From NCBI GenBank assembly GCA_029210545.1, contig JARGFV010000013.1, forward strand, positions 1 to 36,978: 36,978 nt of DNA, written 5' to 3'. The first letter of the stretch is position 1. Each line of letters begins with the position of its first letter. Shown here in pieces: positions 7,646-16,009 of the stretch. A model generated the notes under the pieces. It did not search any database. It was not told the origin of the DNA and saw only the letters and a program-made list of their open reading frames with translations. A program made the translations under genes and the position numbers. This DNA comes from a bacterium (lineage in GTDB: Bacteria; BMS3Abin14).

Positions 7646-8271
7646 GGGCTGTTGCCAGGACACGGGGGAAGACCAGACACGGTGACCCGCCTTCGCTGAA
7701 GCTTCCGTCTACGCTCTTTGAGCTTCGACGTGACAATTCGGCGTGGCAAGCACGGAAACGCGGGGACACGGGGGAAGATCGTCATTCCGGACGCGGCAGC
7801 GCCGCGATCCGGAATCCATGATCACAGGTTCCGTGGAAAAGCGGTAAAAGCGGGTTAACCACAGTACAGCCACCCGCAGGCTGTACCACTGGGTGACACA
7901 GGGTAAATACCTCAAAGAGGAAACAATGGTTTTATTCCCGTGAAATCCTGTGAAGCGGTCTGCAATGCGACCGCGCTGTGGTTTATTAGCCCTGTACTTC
8001 ATTCTATGCGGGGCTTTTGAAGGCTCACGGCTCGCAACGACGGCTGTCGTTATTTATGAAGCCATATCCCCAAAAAAGACTGGATTTCAGATAATGTCGC
8101 TTAAGCGTTCATTTCCGAAATGACGAGCCGGCCTGAGGCCAGTATTTCAATTCGAGGTCGCTGCATCCCCCACAGGCTGGGGACTTGCAATGGAATAAAG
8201 CTTTTCAACTCCGTGTCCCCGTATCCCCCCTGCTCCGTGTCTCCGCGTCTGACGTTCGAATCGTGAAATCT
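7646..8271. other. Repeat-bearing intergenic region, no gene seen
   Basis: It lies between convergent genes. It holds low-complexity ACACGGGGGA / ACGCGGGGACACGG runs (7658-7775), a bulged 14-bp hairpin at 7784-7815 (ATTCCGGA...TCCGGAAT enclosing CGCGGC/GCCGCG), degenerate CACAGGGT/CCTGTG runs (7855-7990), and a mirrored CCGTGTCCCCG/CCGTGTCTCCGCG run (8211-8255). I see no coding frame with family similarity and no tRNA. Confidence 0.7.
7784..7815. repeat. Hairpin of GTCATTCC...GGAAT type
   Basis: ATTCCGGA (7784-7791) pairs with TCCGGAAT (7808-7815). Within it CGCGGC (7792-7797) pairs with GCCGCG (7801-7806) around AGC, leaving one bulged A. The GTCATTCC...GGAATCCA form is like short intergenic palindromes found in many genomes. 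Confidence 0.6.
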
Positions 8272-8991
8272 CTATTTCAATGATTCCACGATTCGAACTA
8301 AAGCCTCCGCCGACCTTTCCACGATGAGCCTTCCCTTGTCTCCATCCGCGGCGCGGGGGTTCCCCCACACACCCCCTGGCCAGTAACGCTCCGGATCGGG
8401 TACCACGTGTCCGGGAGGAAAATCAGGGTACTCTTCGGGAGGAGGCTCCCTTACCCGGTCCGGATAAAGATGCATCATCCTCGAGGTCTCGATCTCTCCC
8501 GCGTGGCCGTCCCCCGGGGTGGCCAGCAGGTCCGCCGAGACCTCTTTTACGAGATCCAGGTCGCAGATCACCGCCAGTCTGAGCCCGGGCTCTTCCCGGA
8601 TGCACGATTCTGCGGCTTCCCGAAGGGCCGCCATGTGGATGCGGCCGGCGTGACCGGAGAAAAGAACGATGTGGATAAAACCTTGTCCGGCCAGGGAGCG
8701 GATGATATCCGCTGCCAAAAACCTCAAAGTGTCTCCCGAGATCGTTATGGTCCCGGGGTGGTTCCTGGTGCTGCTGCACTGGCCGTAGTGGACCGGGGGA
8801 GTTACGAGGGCCCCCGTTGATGAAGCGGCCCGTACCGCGATGCTGTAAGCCTGCAGCGTGTCGGTGGATAAGGGCAGATGCGACCCATGTTGCTCCACGG
8901 TCCCGAAGGGCACGATGACCGGAGCCCCCGTGTGCTGCATCCCGCGAATATCCTCCATGGTCATCCACATCATCTCGGTCATCTCGCCCAT
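8272..8991 (-). CDS. Creatininase/creatinine-amidohydrolase-family protein
   Basis: Predicted metal-dependent amidohydrolase of 239 residues, close to the family's length. The start ATG at 8991 has GGGAGGG four bases upstream. The metal-site pattern is visible: Glu33 and His35 in GTVEQHGSHLPL, Asp44 in STDT, His114, and Glu166/168 in GHAGEIETS. The usual NGHGGN motif is replaced by SGHAGRIH, which keeps the His but changes its surroundings, so the substrate may differ from creatinine. Other family members act in cofactor maturation (MftE) or riboflavin-like hydrolysis. The gene stands alone between two repeat-rich gaps, so context gives no substrate. Confidence 0.85.
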   Translation of the reverse strand: MGEMTEMMWMTMEDIRGMQHTGAPVIVPFGTVEQHGSHLPLSTDTLQAYSIAVRAASSTGALVTPPVHYGQCSSTRNHPGTITISGDTLRFLAADIIRSLAGQGFIHIVLFSGHAGRIHMAALREAAESCIREEPGLRLAVICDLDLVKEVSADLLATPGDGHAGEIETSRMMHLYPDRVREPPPEEYPDFPPGHVVPDPERYWPGGVWGNPRAADGDKGRLIVERSAEALVRIVESLK

Positions 8992-9132
8992 GTTCCCTCC
9001 CTTCGTCCGGTTGCCTGATGGATAGGGGTTATAATATCATGAACAAGCTGTCAGCGGAAAGCTCAGGCGTATGCCGTAAAGGTCCTTAAGAGCATCGACC
9101 ACGGAGACACGGAGAAAATCGGAGGAAGGCGC

Positions 9133-9260
9133 CCCCCCTCACCTGTCCTCTCCTTTGGGAGAGGGATTTTCTGGAAATCAGCTGTTGGGTCCTGGGGGCC
9201 GGGATAAAAGTGAACTTTAATCCCGATATGCCAGGACCCCGATCAGCTTTGGTGAGGGGG
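9133..9260. repeat. Nested inverted-repeat element
   Basis: The outer arms are CCCCCTCACC (ending 9143) and GGTGAGGGGG (9251-9260). Inside are a CCTCTCC/GGAGAGG hairpin, GGGTCCTGG paired with CCAGGACCC, and a central CGGGATAAAAG/CTTTAATCCCG hairpin with one mismatch. About 128 bp in total, with at least four concentric or adjacent stems. No transposase is nearby; it may be a small non-autonomous palindromic element. Confidence 0.6.
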
Positions 9261-9472
9261 AATGGACTGATCGACAAAATGTTTTCTTAGCGTCTTTGTG
9301 TGAGATAGCTCTTCAGGACAGCGGAACCGTGCGGCGAGTAACTCTGTTTTCAGGTTTTCTCCGCCTCTCTCCGTGCCTCCAGTGAGTCACATGTCTGTTG
9401 TGACGAACGGGTGGTGAACGCTCTTCCGGGTTTGGGTGTGACGCCGCACAGGTATTCATTAACCGGATGAAC

Positions 9473-9515
9473 CGAAAGTCCCGGATTGGACTTTTTGCGA
9501 CCCTGTCAAGGTTGA
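9473..9515 (+). repeat. Partial module C repeat
   Basis: It carries CGAAAGTCCCGGATTGGACT and the TTTTTGCGACCCTGTCAAGG tail of module C, but lacks the first GGAAAGGG hairpin. The join to the preceding direct repeat is abrupt, so this is a truncated or recombined copy. Confidence 0.75.
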
Positions 9516-9650
9516 CCCTGTGAAACCCTGTGTCTGACAGCCGTAGCCTTGGCGAAGGCTGTTACCCTGTGGTGGATTAGCTTTTTGAGATGTGAGATGT
9601 GAGATTTGAGATCGAAAGATCTGGCAGCGATACTGTTCAGAGGTAAAAAA

Positions 9651-10343
9651 ATGAATAATGACACATTCGGCAGGTTAAACCGGGTGAGAGGAATTCTTTT
9701 CGATCTCGACAACACGCTCTATCCGAGAGAAAAAGGGGTTTTCGACCGGATAAACGAGAGAATCGACAGCTACGTCGCCCGATGGACAGACCGTCCCGGG
9801 AGCGAGGTGAGTTCCCTGAGGCGGGAGTACATCGACCGTTACGGTACGACCCTGGGCGGGCTCAAGCGGCATCATGGGGTGGACCCGGGTGAATACATGG
9901 AGTACGTCCACGATGTGCCCGTTGAGGAGATGCTCGACCCGGACGAAGGGTTGTCCCGATTCCTCGGAGCCATCGAACTTCCAAAATTCATTTTCACCAA
10001 CGCGTCCGCGGCTCACGCGGCCAGGGTCCTTGCCGCCCTGGGTGTCGGCTTCCACTTCGAGGGCATCATCGACCTGGCGGATACTGGATACCTCGGCAAA
10101 CCGGACAAACAGGCCTTTGCGTCCGCTGTCGGACGTCTGGGAGCCGAACCCGGTGAAACCCTGTTCGTGGACGATATCCCGGCCAACGTTCAGGCCGCCC
10201 GTCAGCTCGGGATCCTGACGGCGCATGTGGGGGAGGGCGGTAACGGGATCGGTGACTTTTCGGCGGGGAAGGCGACAGAACTGGGGGAACTGTTCGCGGG
10301 CACATCCTGGTATAGGTGCGCGGGAAGCCCCCAGACACGGTGA
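9651..10343 (+). CDS. HAD-superfamily hydrolase, pyrimidine 5'-nucleotidase type
   Basis: Probable phosphatase of nucleoside monophosphates or another small phosphate, 230 residues, cytoplasmic. I use ATG 9651, with GAGG about 8 bases upstream, rather than the longer frame, whose extra residues look non-coding. The four HAD motifs are present: FDLDNTLY with Asp18 (nucleophile) and Asp20, Thr116 in FIFTNAS, Lys150 in GKPDK, and Asp174-Asp175 in FVDDIP. The helical cap (about 30-105) matches the SDT1/pyrimidine-nucleotidase subgroup. The gene is flanked by diverged direct repeats and repeat DNA on both sides and stands alone. Confidence 0.85.
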   Translation: MNNDTFGRLNRVRGILFDLDNTLYPREKGVFDRINERIDSYVARWTDRPGSEVSSLRREYIDRYGTTLGGLKRHHGVDPGEYMEYVHDVPVEEMLDPDEGLSRFLGAIELPKFIFTNASAAHAARVLAALGVGFHFEGIIDLADTGYLGKPDKQAFASAVGRLGAEPGETLFVDDIPANVQAARQLGILTAHVGEGGNGIGDFSAGKATELGELFAGTSWYRCAGSPQTR

Positions 10344-10710
10344 CGCGGAGACACGGGGACGCGGGGAAAGACCGTGAAACAGAATCTGGTTTTGCATGTG
10401 AGATTATCTTTTGCGCCCAATTGACCTCATTTTTTAGTTCATTGGAGAAATCCCTTTCCCGAATGGGAAAGGTCAGGTGAGGGGAAGGATCGTTGCTTTC
10501 CTCTGTGATCTCTGGTGCGCCAGGTGGTGATCGCTTTTAAGGGCCTTGCAGTGACACCACACAGCTACGCATTAACCGGAAGAACCGAAAATTCTCCGCG
10601 TCTCCGTGTCCCCGCGCCTGCTCTTCCCCCTTCCCCTTTTCTCCTCTCGTGGTTAAATTTTTACTCATGCCCTTGATAATCAAACCTCAAAACTGGAGTT
10701 ATTCCCGATC
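10344..10710. other. Repeat-bearing intergenic region, no gene seen
   Basis: It begins with ACACGGTGACGCGGAGACAC-type iterations (10335-10375). A hairpin CCTTTCCC (10453-10460)/GGGAAAGG (10465-10472) follows. The right copy of the direct repeat (about 10520-10589) ends CATTAACCGGAAGAACCGAAA. Then TCTCCGCGTCTCCGTGTCC lies at about 10590-10610. Only a weak ribosome site precedes the next gene. Confidence 0.7.
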
Positions 10711-13395
10711 ATGAAAAAACAAACTACCAGATCCCGGAGACATTCCCTGGTTTGCCTTTGCTTTCTGCTTTTCCTTCACACTTTCCTCTTTCCACTTTCT
10801 ACTTCCTTTGCCTTCGTGGACCGGGGGGAGACCCTGTCCCGCACTCTCCCCAACGGGTTTGAAGTGCTGGTCCGGGAAGAGCCGACCCAGAAGGTGGTGG
10901 AACTCCAGGTCTGGGTCGGTGTTGGAAGCCGTGACGAACCCGAGGGGAAGGAGGGGATCGCCCACCTTTTCGAGCATATGCTGTTCAAGGGCACCACGCG
11001 CCGGGGCGTCGGCGAGATCGCCCGGACCGTTGAGGCTGCGGGAGGCGGGATCAACGCCTACACCTCAATGGACCACACCGTTTACCATATCACCATCGCC
11101 AGGAATTATTTCGATACGGCCATGGACGTGCTTGCCGACGCTGTGCAAAATCCCACCTTCGATGCTGGTGAGCTGAAGCGGGAAAAACTGGTCGTCGTCG
11201 AGGAAATCCACAGGGGAAAAGACAACCCTTCCAGGGTCTTTTCCGAAGAGATGTTAAAAGCGGCCTACAAGGTCCACCCCTACGGCAGGACCGTTATCGG
11301 CACTCCCGAATCGGTGGGCAGCGTCTCGCGTTCAGATATGGTCAGGTTCCACCAGGGCTGGTACGGGGCTGACAATATGAAACTGGTGGTCGTGGGCGGA
11401 GTCCGGGCCGAACATGTGTTCGAGCTGGCAAACCGCCATTTCGGAGAGGCTCTTCCCGGCCGGGACCTTCCCGGAGTGGGCCGCCGCAAGGAAGTGCTTG
11501 AACCAGCCCGGGACGGTCTCAGGACCTTCGGGATCACCATGGACACCGAGCCGGCGCGGCTGGCAGTCACCTTCCCCATCGGAAACCTCACCGATCCCGA
11601 GACCCCTGTCCTGGATCTTCTGGCGGCCATCCTGTCCACCGGGCGCAGTTCCCGCTTTCCTGTCCGGCTCAGGGACGAAGGGATCGTCCACAGCGCCTGG
11701 GCCTACGCCTATACCCCCAGGGATCCGGGCATTTTCGTCCTGGGCGCCGCCTCGGGCCAGGACCGTGTCGGCGATGCCCTGGAGGGGATCATCAGTGAGC
11801 TCGCACAACTTCAGACAGAGATGGTCAGTGAGGAAGAACTGGACCGCGCCAGGGACCAGGTGGTGAACGACAAGCTTTTTTCCAGGGAGACGGTGGAAGG
11901 GCTGGCGAGAGAGATCGGCTACCAGGCCTTGACCCTGGGCGATGTCCGGTTCAACGACAGGTACTATTCCCGCCTCCAGTCCGTCGACCCGGGCGATATC
12001 CGCGCCGCGGCCCGCCGGGTGTTCAGACCTGATACGGCCGCGGTGGGTTTTATGACGAAGGTTGCGGGTTCCAGGCCCGGTGAGGAGGATATCCGCCGTC
12101 TCCTGGCTGATACCCTCAAGCCGGACGAGGTTCAGGCAGACCCGGAAAGAGTCCCTGTCTACAGGAGCACCCTGCCCAACGGGATCGTCCTCACGGTCCG
12201 GGAGGACCACAGCCTGCCTCTCGTCGCCGTCCGGGCGGGTGTCCTTGGCGGAAGCCGCTACGAGACCGAAAAAAACCAGGGGATATTCAACCTGATGGCG
12301 CACCTGCTGACCAGGGGTACCGAGGGGTACACGGCCCAGGAGATGGCCAGAAAGCTGGATGGGATGTCCGCCACCCTGGGCGGGTTCTCAGGAAGAAACA
12401 GCTTCGGCGTCACGGGGAAGTTCCTCGCGAGGGACGCGGGCGTCGGGTTTTCTCTCGTCAGGGAAGTCCTCACCCGGGCAGTATTCCCCCGGAACGAGGT
12501 CGAGCTGTTCCGCGAAAGGATTATCAGCGGCATCCGTGCCCGGAAAGACGATATGACCTCCTTTTCCCTGGACCTTTTTCGCCGGACCCTTTTCCGGGAA
12601 CATCCGTACCGTTTCCCGGTCATGGGCACCGAGGAGACGGTTGCCGGTCTTACCGGTCAGGATATCAGTGCCCTCTACCGGGCAGTGGTGCAGCCCGAGG
12701 GGATGGTCATCTCGGTGACCGGCGATATCACGGTCGCGGAGGCCTACCGGCTGGTCGAGGATAACTTCGGGAATATGAGCGGAGAACCCCACGACCCGGG
12801 TCCTCTTCCCGTTGAAGTCCGCTCCCCGGGGGTGGTCTCCGACAGGGTGGACAGGAGAGACAAGACCCAGACTCATGTCATCCTCGGGTACCCTGGCCCC
12901 ACTCTCAAGGATAACGACCTTGATACCCTGGAAGTGCTCAATGCCGTGCTCGCTGGTCAGGGAGGGCGCCTGTTTACGCGGCTTCGTGACGAGGAAGGGC
13001 TCGCCTACAGCGTTTTTTCCTTCGTGGCTCCCGGGATCGATCCGGGTTTCATCGCCTTCGGGATCGGGGTCAGTCCCGATCGGGAGGCGGAGGCTGTGGA
13101 GGGGTTCCTGCGGCAGGTCCTCCTGCTGAGGGAGGAACCGGCATCGGACGATGAGATCGACCGGGCCGGGAGGTACCTCGTCGGGAACCACATGATCGAG
13201 CTCCAGACGCTGCAATCGCGGGCCGACGAGCTGTTTTTCCCTGTTCTTTACGGCCAGGAGCTCGAAAAGGCCCTCGCCTTCGAAAACCGGATCCTGTCGG
13301 TAACCGCGGAGCAGGTGCAGGCCGCGGCGGTCAGGTACCTGGATCCGGATAACTATACACTGGCCGTGGTCCAGGGCGGGGAGAGGAAGAACTGA
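10711..13395 (+). CDS. Secreted M16B zinc peptidase, active and inactive halves fused
   Basis: An 894-residue periplasmic protease of the insulinase/processing-peptidase family. An N-terminal signal peptide (about 1-34) has a basic start, a long hydrophobic core and an SFA end. The first half (about 40-450) carries the inverted zinc motif HLFEH (His85, Glu88 catalytic, His89) and the third ligand Glu164/165 in VVVEEIHRGKDNP, at the expected 75-residue distance. The second half (about 475-894) has the same fold (TLPNGIVLTVREDH; later GQGGRLFTRLRDEEGLAYSV), but the equivalent site reads NLMAHLLT, so it cannot bind zinc. Fusion of the usual pair of proteins into one chain is known in this family. 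The start ATG has only a weak, distant TGGAG. Confidence 0.93.
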   Translation: MKKQTTRSRRHSLVCLCFLLFLHTFLFPLSTSFAFVDRGETLSRTLPNGFEVLVREEPTQKVVELQVWVGVGSRDEPEGKEGIAHLFEHMLFKGTTRRGVGEIARTVEAAGGGINAYTSMDHTVYHITIARNYFDTAMDVLADAVQNPTFDAGELKREKLVVVEEIHRGKDNPSRVFSEEMLKAAYKVHPYGRTVIGTPESVGSVSRSDMVRFHQGWYGADNMKLVVVGGVRAEHVFELANRHFGEALPGRDLPGVGRRKEVLEPARDGLRTFGITMDTEPARLAVTFPIGNLTDPETPVLDLLAAILSTGRSSRFPVRLRDEGIVHSAWAYAYTPRDPGIFVLGAASGQDRVGDALEGIISELAQLQTEMVSEEELDRARDQVVNDKLFSRETVEGLAREIGYQALTLGDVRFNDRYYSRLQSVDPGDIRAAARRVFRPDTAAVGFMTKVAGSRPGEEDIRRLLADTLKPDEVQADPERVPVYRSTLPNGIVLTVREDHSLPLVAVRAGVLGGSRYETEKNQGIFNLMAHLLTRGTEGYTAQEMARKLDGMSATLGGFSGRNSFGVTGKFLARDAGVGFSLVREVLTRAVFPRNEVELFRERIISGIRARKDDMTSFSLDLFRRTLFREHPYRFPVMGTEETVAGLTGQDISALYRAVVQPEGMVISVTGDITVAEAYRLVEDNFGNMSGEPHDPGPLPVEVRSPGVVSDRVDRRDKTQTHVILGYPGPTLKDNDLDTLEVLNAVLAGQGGRLFTRLRDEEGLAYSVFSFVAPGIDPGFIAFGIGVSPDREAEAVEGFLRQVLLLREEPASDDEIDRAGRYLVGNHMIELQTLQSRADELFFPVLYGQELEKALAFENRILSVTAEQVQAAAVRYLDPDNYTLAVVQGGERKN

Positions 13396-13441
13396 CGGGC
13401 AGGCAGCGTTCTTCTTGCTTGGAATCAACCCGGGATCCCGG

Positions 13442-15076
13442 TCAGGAGCCGGTGAGAAGATCCCAATCGGTATCCATCTGTATGTTGCGGCGGACAGACT
13501 CCCTGATCCAGCTGTCATAGAAATCCACGGGGTTGTAGTTGTCGGTAAGGATTATCGCATCAGGGTGGACAGGTATTCTCGGCGGCGAGATGAGGGGTGT
13601 CATCAGCTGTTTCCTGGCCAGAGGATGGGCCGGAAAGGATCTGATCATGTTCCAGTCCGGACTCCAAGGCCTGCCATCGTACGCCACGATGATCATGTTT
13701 CCGAATGCGGCGCCGGTTTCAGGGGAAAACAGGGGGATCACATCCACATTTTCAAATACGGATTGAAAAGTCTTTACAACCGATGCAGTCATGTAGGTTT
13801 TCCTGTCCAGGCTTCCGATCAGGTTGGTTGCAAGGATGCCTCCTTCCTTCATCGCTCTTTTGACCACTTCGAGAGCTTCCCTGGAAACCAGGTGCGCCGG
13901 CGTTGTATCGCCGTTGAACACATCCAGGATAATGTAATGCCATTTGCTTGTTGTCGTGTTCAGGAAATACCGTGCATCCTGGATGTGGGTCTTGCCGTTT
14001 GTACTGAAATTAAAATATTCACGGGCAAGCCTGACCACGGAAGGGTCTATATCGACGACATCGGTCTTTATACCTAGCCTTTCATAATATTTTGGTGTGA
14101 TTCCTGCCCCTAATCCGATCACGAGGCAGCTCTTCCCATCCGGTCGTATCACCGTGGGCAGGTATTGTAAGAAATAGGAGTAACCGTAGACAGATTGCCC
14201 GTTTTGCTTGTCGATCCCACCTTGCACCAGCCCGTCGATGACCATCTCCCTGGTCTTGAATCCGCCAAGGTCATAATCCACGACTTTCAGGTTTCCATAA
14301 TAGCTGTCCACATTGGCCACTTCACTGACAATGACACCGCTTGAAAGTTGTTTTCTGACGAACGGTTCCGGCATGGGAACCATGAAAACAGGGATAAAAA
14401 ACAGTAGCGCCCATCTTTTTTTTCGAAAAAGGATGAGGTAAAGGACGGATAGTGTGATCAACAACCCCCCGGTAGCCTGGAAGATGCGATCCACCCCGAA
14501 AAAGGCGATCAGATAAAAACCGGTCAAAACGGTCCCGATAAAGCTCCCCATTGTTGAGATCGAATAAAGCACACCGGCTGTTCGACCGACGTTAGTGATC
14601 TCGTGGGCCAGAATCCTTACGAGGTAGGGCGAAACGAAACCCAGTAAAAGGAGCGTGGGTCCGAAGAGAAAGGCTGAACTGGCCAGGGAACCCATCCTTA
14701 ACCCAAGGGGTTGGAACATCTGAAGGATCGGTGTTCTCAGTATCGGAATGAATGTGCACATCAGGCCGGAAACAGCAATGACGCCGTAAAGCCAGTCTGG
14801 ATGGTTCCGTTGTACTGAAAGAGAACCACCGATGGCATATCCGAGTGCAAGTGCGATCAGCGTTACGGTGATCAGGGAGGTCCAGACGAAAAGGCTGACC
14901 CCATAGAAAGGTCCGATGACCCTCGATCCCATTACTTCGATCACCATGATGAGAGAGCCGCATACGAACGCGGTTATCAGAAGATAGGCAAGGAAAACGC
15001 GGGAGTAACCGTTTACCGGATTTTTCGATGAAATATTATCGCCTGTGCTGTTTACAGTTTTCTTCTTTGAGGCCAT
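13442..15076 (-). CDS. Membrane-fused spermidine-synthase-like protein
   Basis: A 544-residue protein with about seven N-terminal hydrophobic segments (roughly 20-240) followed by a soluble methyltransferase-fold domain of the spermidine-synthase type (about 255-530). The nucleotide-binding loop is IGLGAGIT (320-327), followed by TDVVDIDPSVV with the acidic ribose contact, and ILDVFNGDTTPAHLV in place of the usual catalytic D(A)YG segment. The start is ATG 15076, after a run of eight G bases; an upstream extension is not supported. Such fused proteins are common in delta-proteobacterial genomes and their product is usually unproven. It converges on the peptidase gene with only 46 bp between. 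Confidence 0.85.
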   Translation of the reverse strand: MASKKKTVNSTGDNISSKNPVNGYSRVFLAYLLITAFVCGSLIMVIEVMGSRVIGPFYGVSLFVWTSLITVTLIALALGYAIGGSLSVQRNHPDWLYGVIAVSGLMCTFIPILRTPILQMFQPLGLRMGSLASSAFLFGPTLLLLGFVSPYLVRILAHEITNVGRTAGVLYSISTMGSFIGTVLTGFYLIAFFGVDRIFQATGGLLITLSVLYLILFRKKRWALLFFIPVFMVPMPEPFVRKQLSSGVIVSEVANVDSYYGNLKVVDYDLGGFKTREMVIDGLVQGGIDKQNGQSVYGYSYFLQYLPTVIRPDGKSCLVIGLGAGITPKYYERLGIKTDVVDIDPSVVRLAREYFNFSTNGKTHIQDARYFLNTTTSKWHYIILDVFNGDTTPAHLVSREALEVVKRAMKEGGILATNLIGSLDRKTYMTASVVKTFQSVFENVDVIPLFSPETGAAFGNMIIVAYDGRPWSPDWNMIRSFPAHPLARKQLMTPLISPPRIPVHPDAIILTDNYNPVDFYDSWIRESVRRNIQMDTDWDLLTGS

Positions 15077-15531
15077 GTTCCCCCCCCCGGATCCTGTTTC
15101 CTGACAATGCGTGATCTTGTGACCGACGATGGCGGATGCCAATATAACCGAACCTTCTATCGAAATAAACAGGGAAACTCGGGATTCGGGCAGTGAGAGA
15201 GGGAGAGGGGGATTGATTCTCTGACCCGGACACAGACGCAGGTATCAAGGCAAAGGTGTACAATATGTACGTATTTGCGTTGAAAAATAGGCACTTAGAT
15301 ACATGGACACATAGATATATAGATCCATTGTAACCCGGTTCCGAAGACCCGTGATGATGCCACAGGCCGGGTAACTTCACATTCTCCCGAGCGTATTAAC
15401 ATCCGAAATGGTATCTAATCTGGGCCGCGGATGTGGAATTGACACCGTAATTCCCCCTGTGGTATACACTTTGGACCGTAGGCGTTGTGAAATATCAGAC
15501 ATGCTATATCCAATTTCAAGGAGGTAAGTCA
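15077..15531. other. Divergent intergenic region with cytochrome promoter
   Basis: It separates the spermidine-synthase-like gene from the cytochrome. An AT-richer stretch (about 15240-15330) has ATACATGGACACATAGATAT-like near-repeats. The promoter of the cytochrome is at 15439-15468. No coding frame of note. Confidence 0.6.
15439..15468 (+). promoter_or_regulatory. Sigma70-like promoter for tetraheme cytochrome
   Basis: A perfect TTGACA at 15439-15444, an 18-bp spacer, then TATACA at 15463-15468 (4 of 6). Transcription would begin near 15475, about 57 bases before the ATG. It probably drives the cytochrome and possibly resB. Confidence 0.65.
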
Positions 15532-15897
15532 ATGAGCAGAAAACTGGCCGTCGTTTTGATTGCTATCGTCGTAGCCACAGCCTTCGCGGCTTCCATGGCT
15601 ATCGCCGGTGACCCCCCCGCACAGGTGACCATCGACAAGAGCTTGGCGAAGAAGGGTGCGGTGACCTTCGACCACGCCAAGCACTCCGAGACCATCGATT
15701 GCATGAAGTGCCACCACAAGGCCGCTTCCAAGGAAGAGGTCAAGAGCTGCTTCGAGTGTCACGGCAAGGACCCGGCTGCAAACGATCCTGCCAGCGGCAA
15801 GGCGGATAACCCCTTCCACGTCCAGTGCAAAGGCTGCCACAAGGAGCAGGCCAAGGGGCCGACGAAGTGCAAGGAGTGCCACGGCGGAGCGAAATAA
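15532..15897 (+). CDS. Tetraheme cytochrome c, class III (c3) type
   Basis: Periplasmic electron carrier, 121-residue precursor. The start is ATG 15532, with AAGGAGG eight bases upstream; the longer in-frame extension lacks a signal and is rejected. A signal peptide spans about 1-25 (SMAIA end). Four CxxCH haem-binding motifs lie at 57-61 (CMKCH), 73-77 (CFECH), 99-103 (CKGCH) and 113-117 (CKECH). The FDHAKHSETIDCMKCHH spacing, with histidines before the first haem site, is typical of cytochrome c3/c7. Lys-rich, as c3 proteins are. It is followed by a strong hairpin and then resB, fitting a set of haproteins and their assembly factors. Confidence 0.93.
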   Translation: MSRKLAVVLIAIVVATAFAASMAIAGDPPAQVTIDKSLAKKGAVTFDHAKHSETIDCMKCHHKAASKEEVKSCFECHGKDPAANDPASGKADNPFHVQCKGCHKEQAKGPTKCKECHGGAK

Positions 15898-15933
15898 GCG
15901 CCAGTACAGGCAGGTCTTTATCCGGTTAGCGAT

Positions 15934-15966
15934 CCGGGGGGGCGGCCAAAGCCGCCCCCCCGGTTT
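15934..15966 (+). terminator. GC-rich hairpin after tetraheme cytochrome
   Basis: A 13-bp perfect stem, CCGGGGGGGCGGC (15934-15946) with GCCGCCCCCCCGG (15951-15963), has a CAAA loop. Only TTT then GATGTT follows, so it may be a leaky terminator or an RNA-stabilising hairpin that allows lower expression of resB downstream. Confidence 0.6.
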
Positions 15967-16009
15967 GATGTTACCTTCGGGCAAACAAACCCAATAGAGA
16001 GACCATAAA

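Larger units (their letters stand above)
8992..9650. other. Repeat-rich intergenic region, no gene seen
   Basis: It contains ACCACGGAGACACGGAG (from 9097), a nested inverted-repeat element (9133-9260), a run resembling CTCTGTG...GTGGTGAACGCTCTT (about 9350-9425), the left copy of a direct repeat that recurs after the HAD gene (9420-9478), a partial module C (9473-9515), CCCTGTG iterations (9502-9575), and a short tandem GAGATGT run (9586-9613). No coding frame is convincing. Confidence 0.7.
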
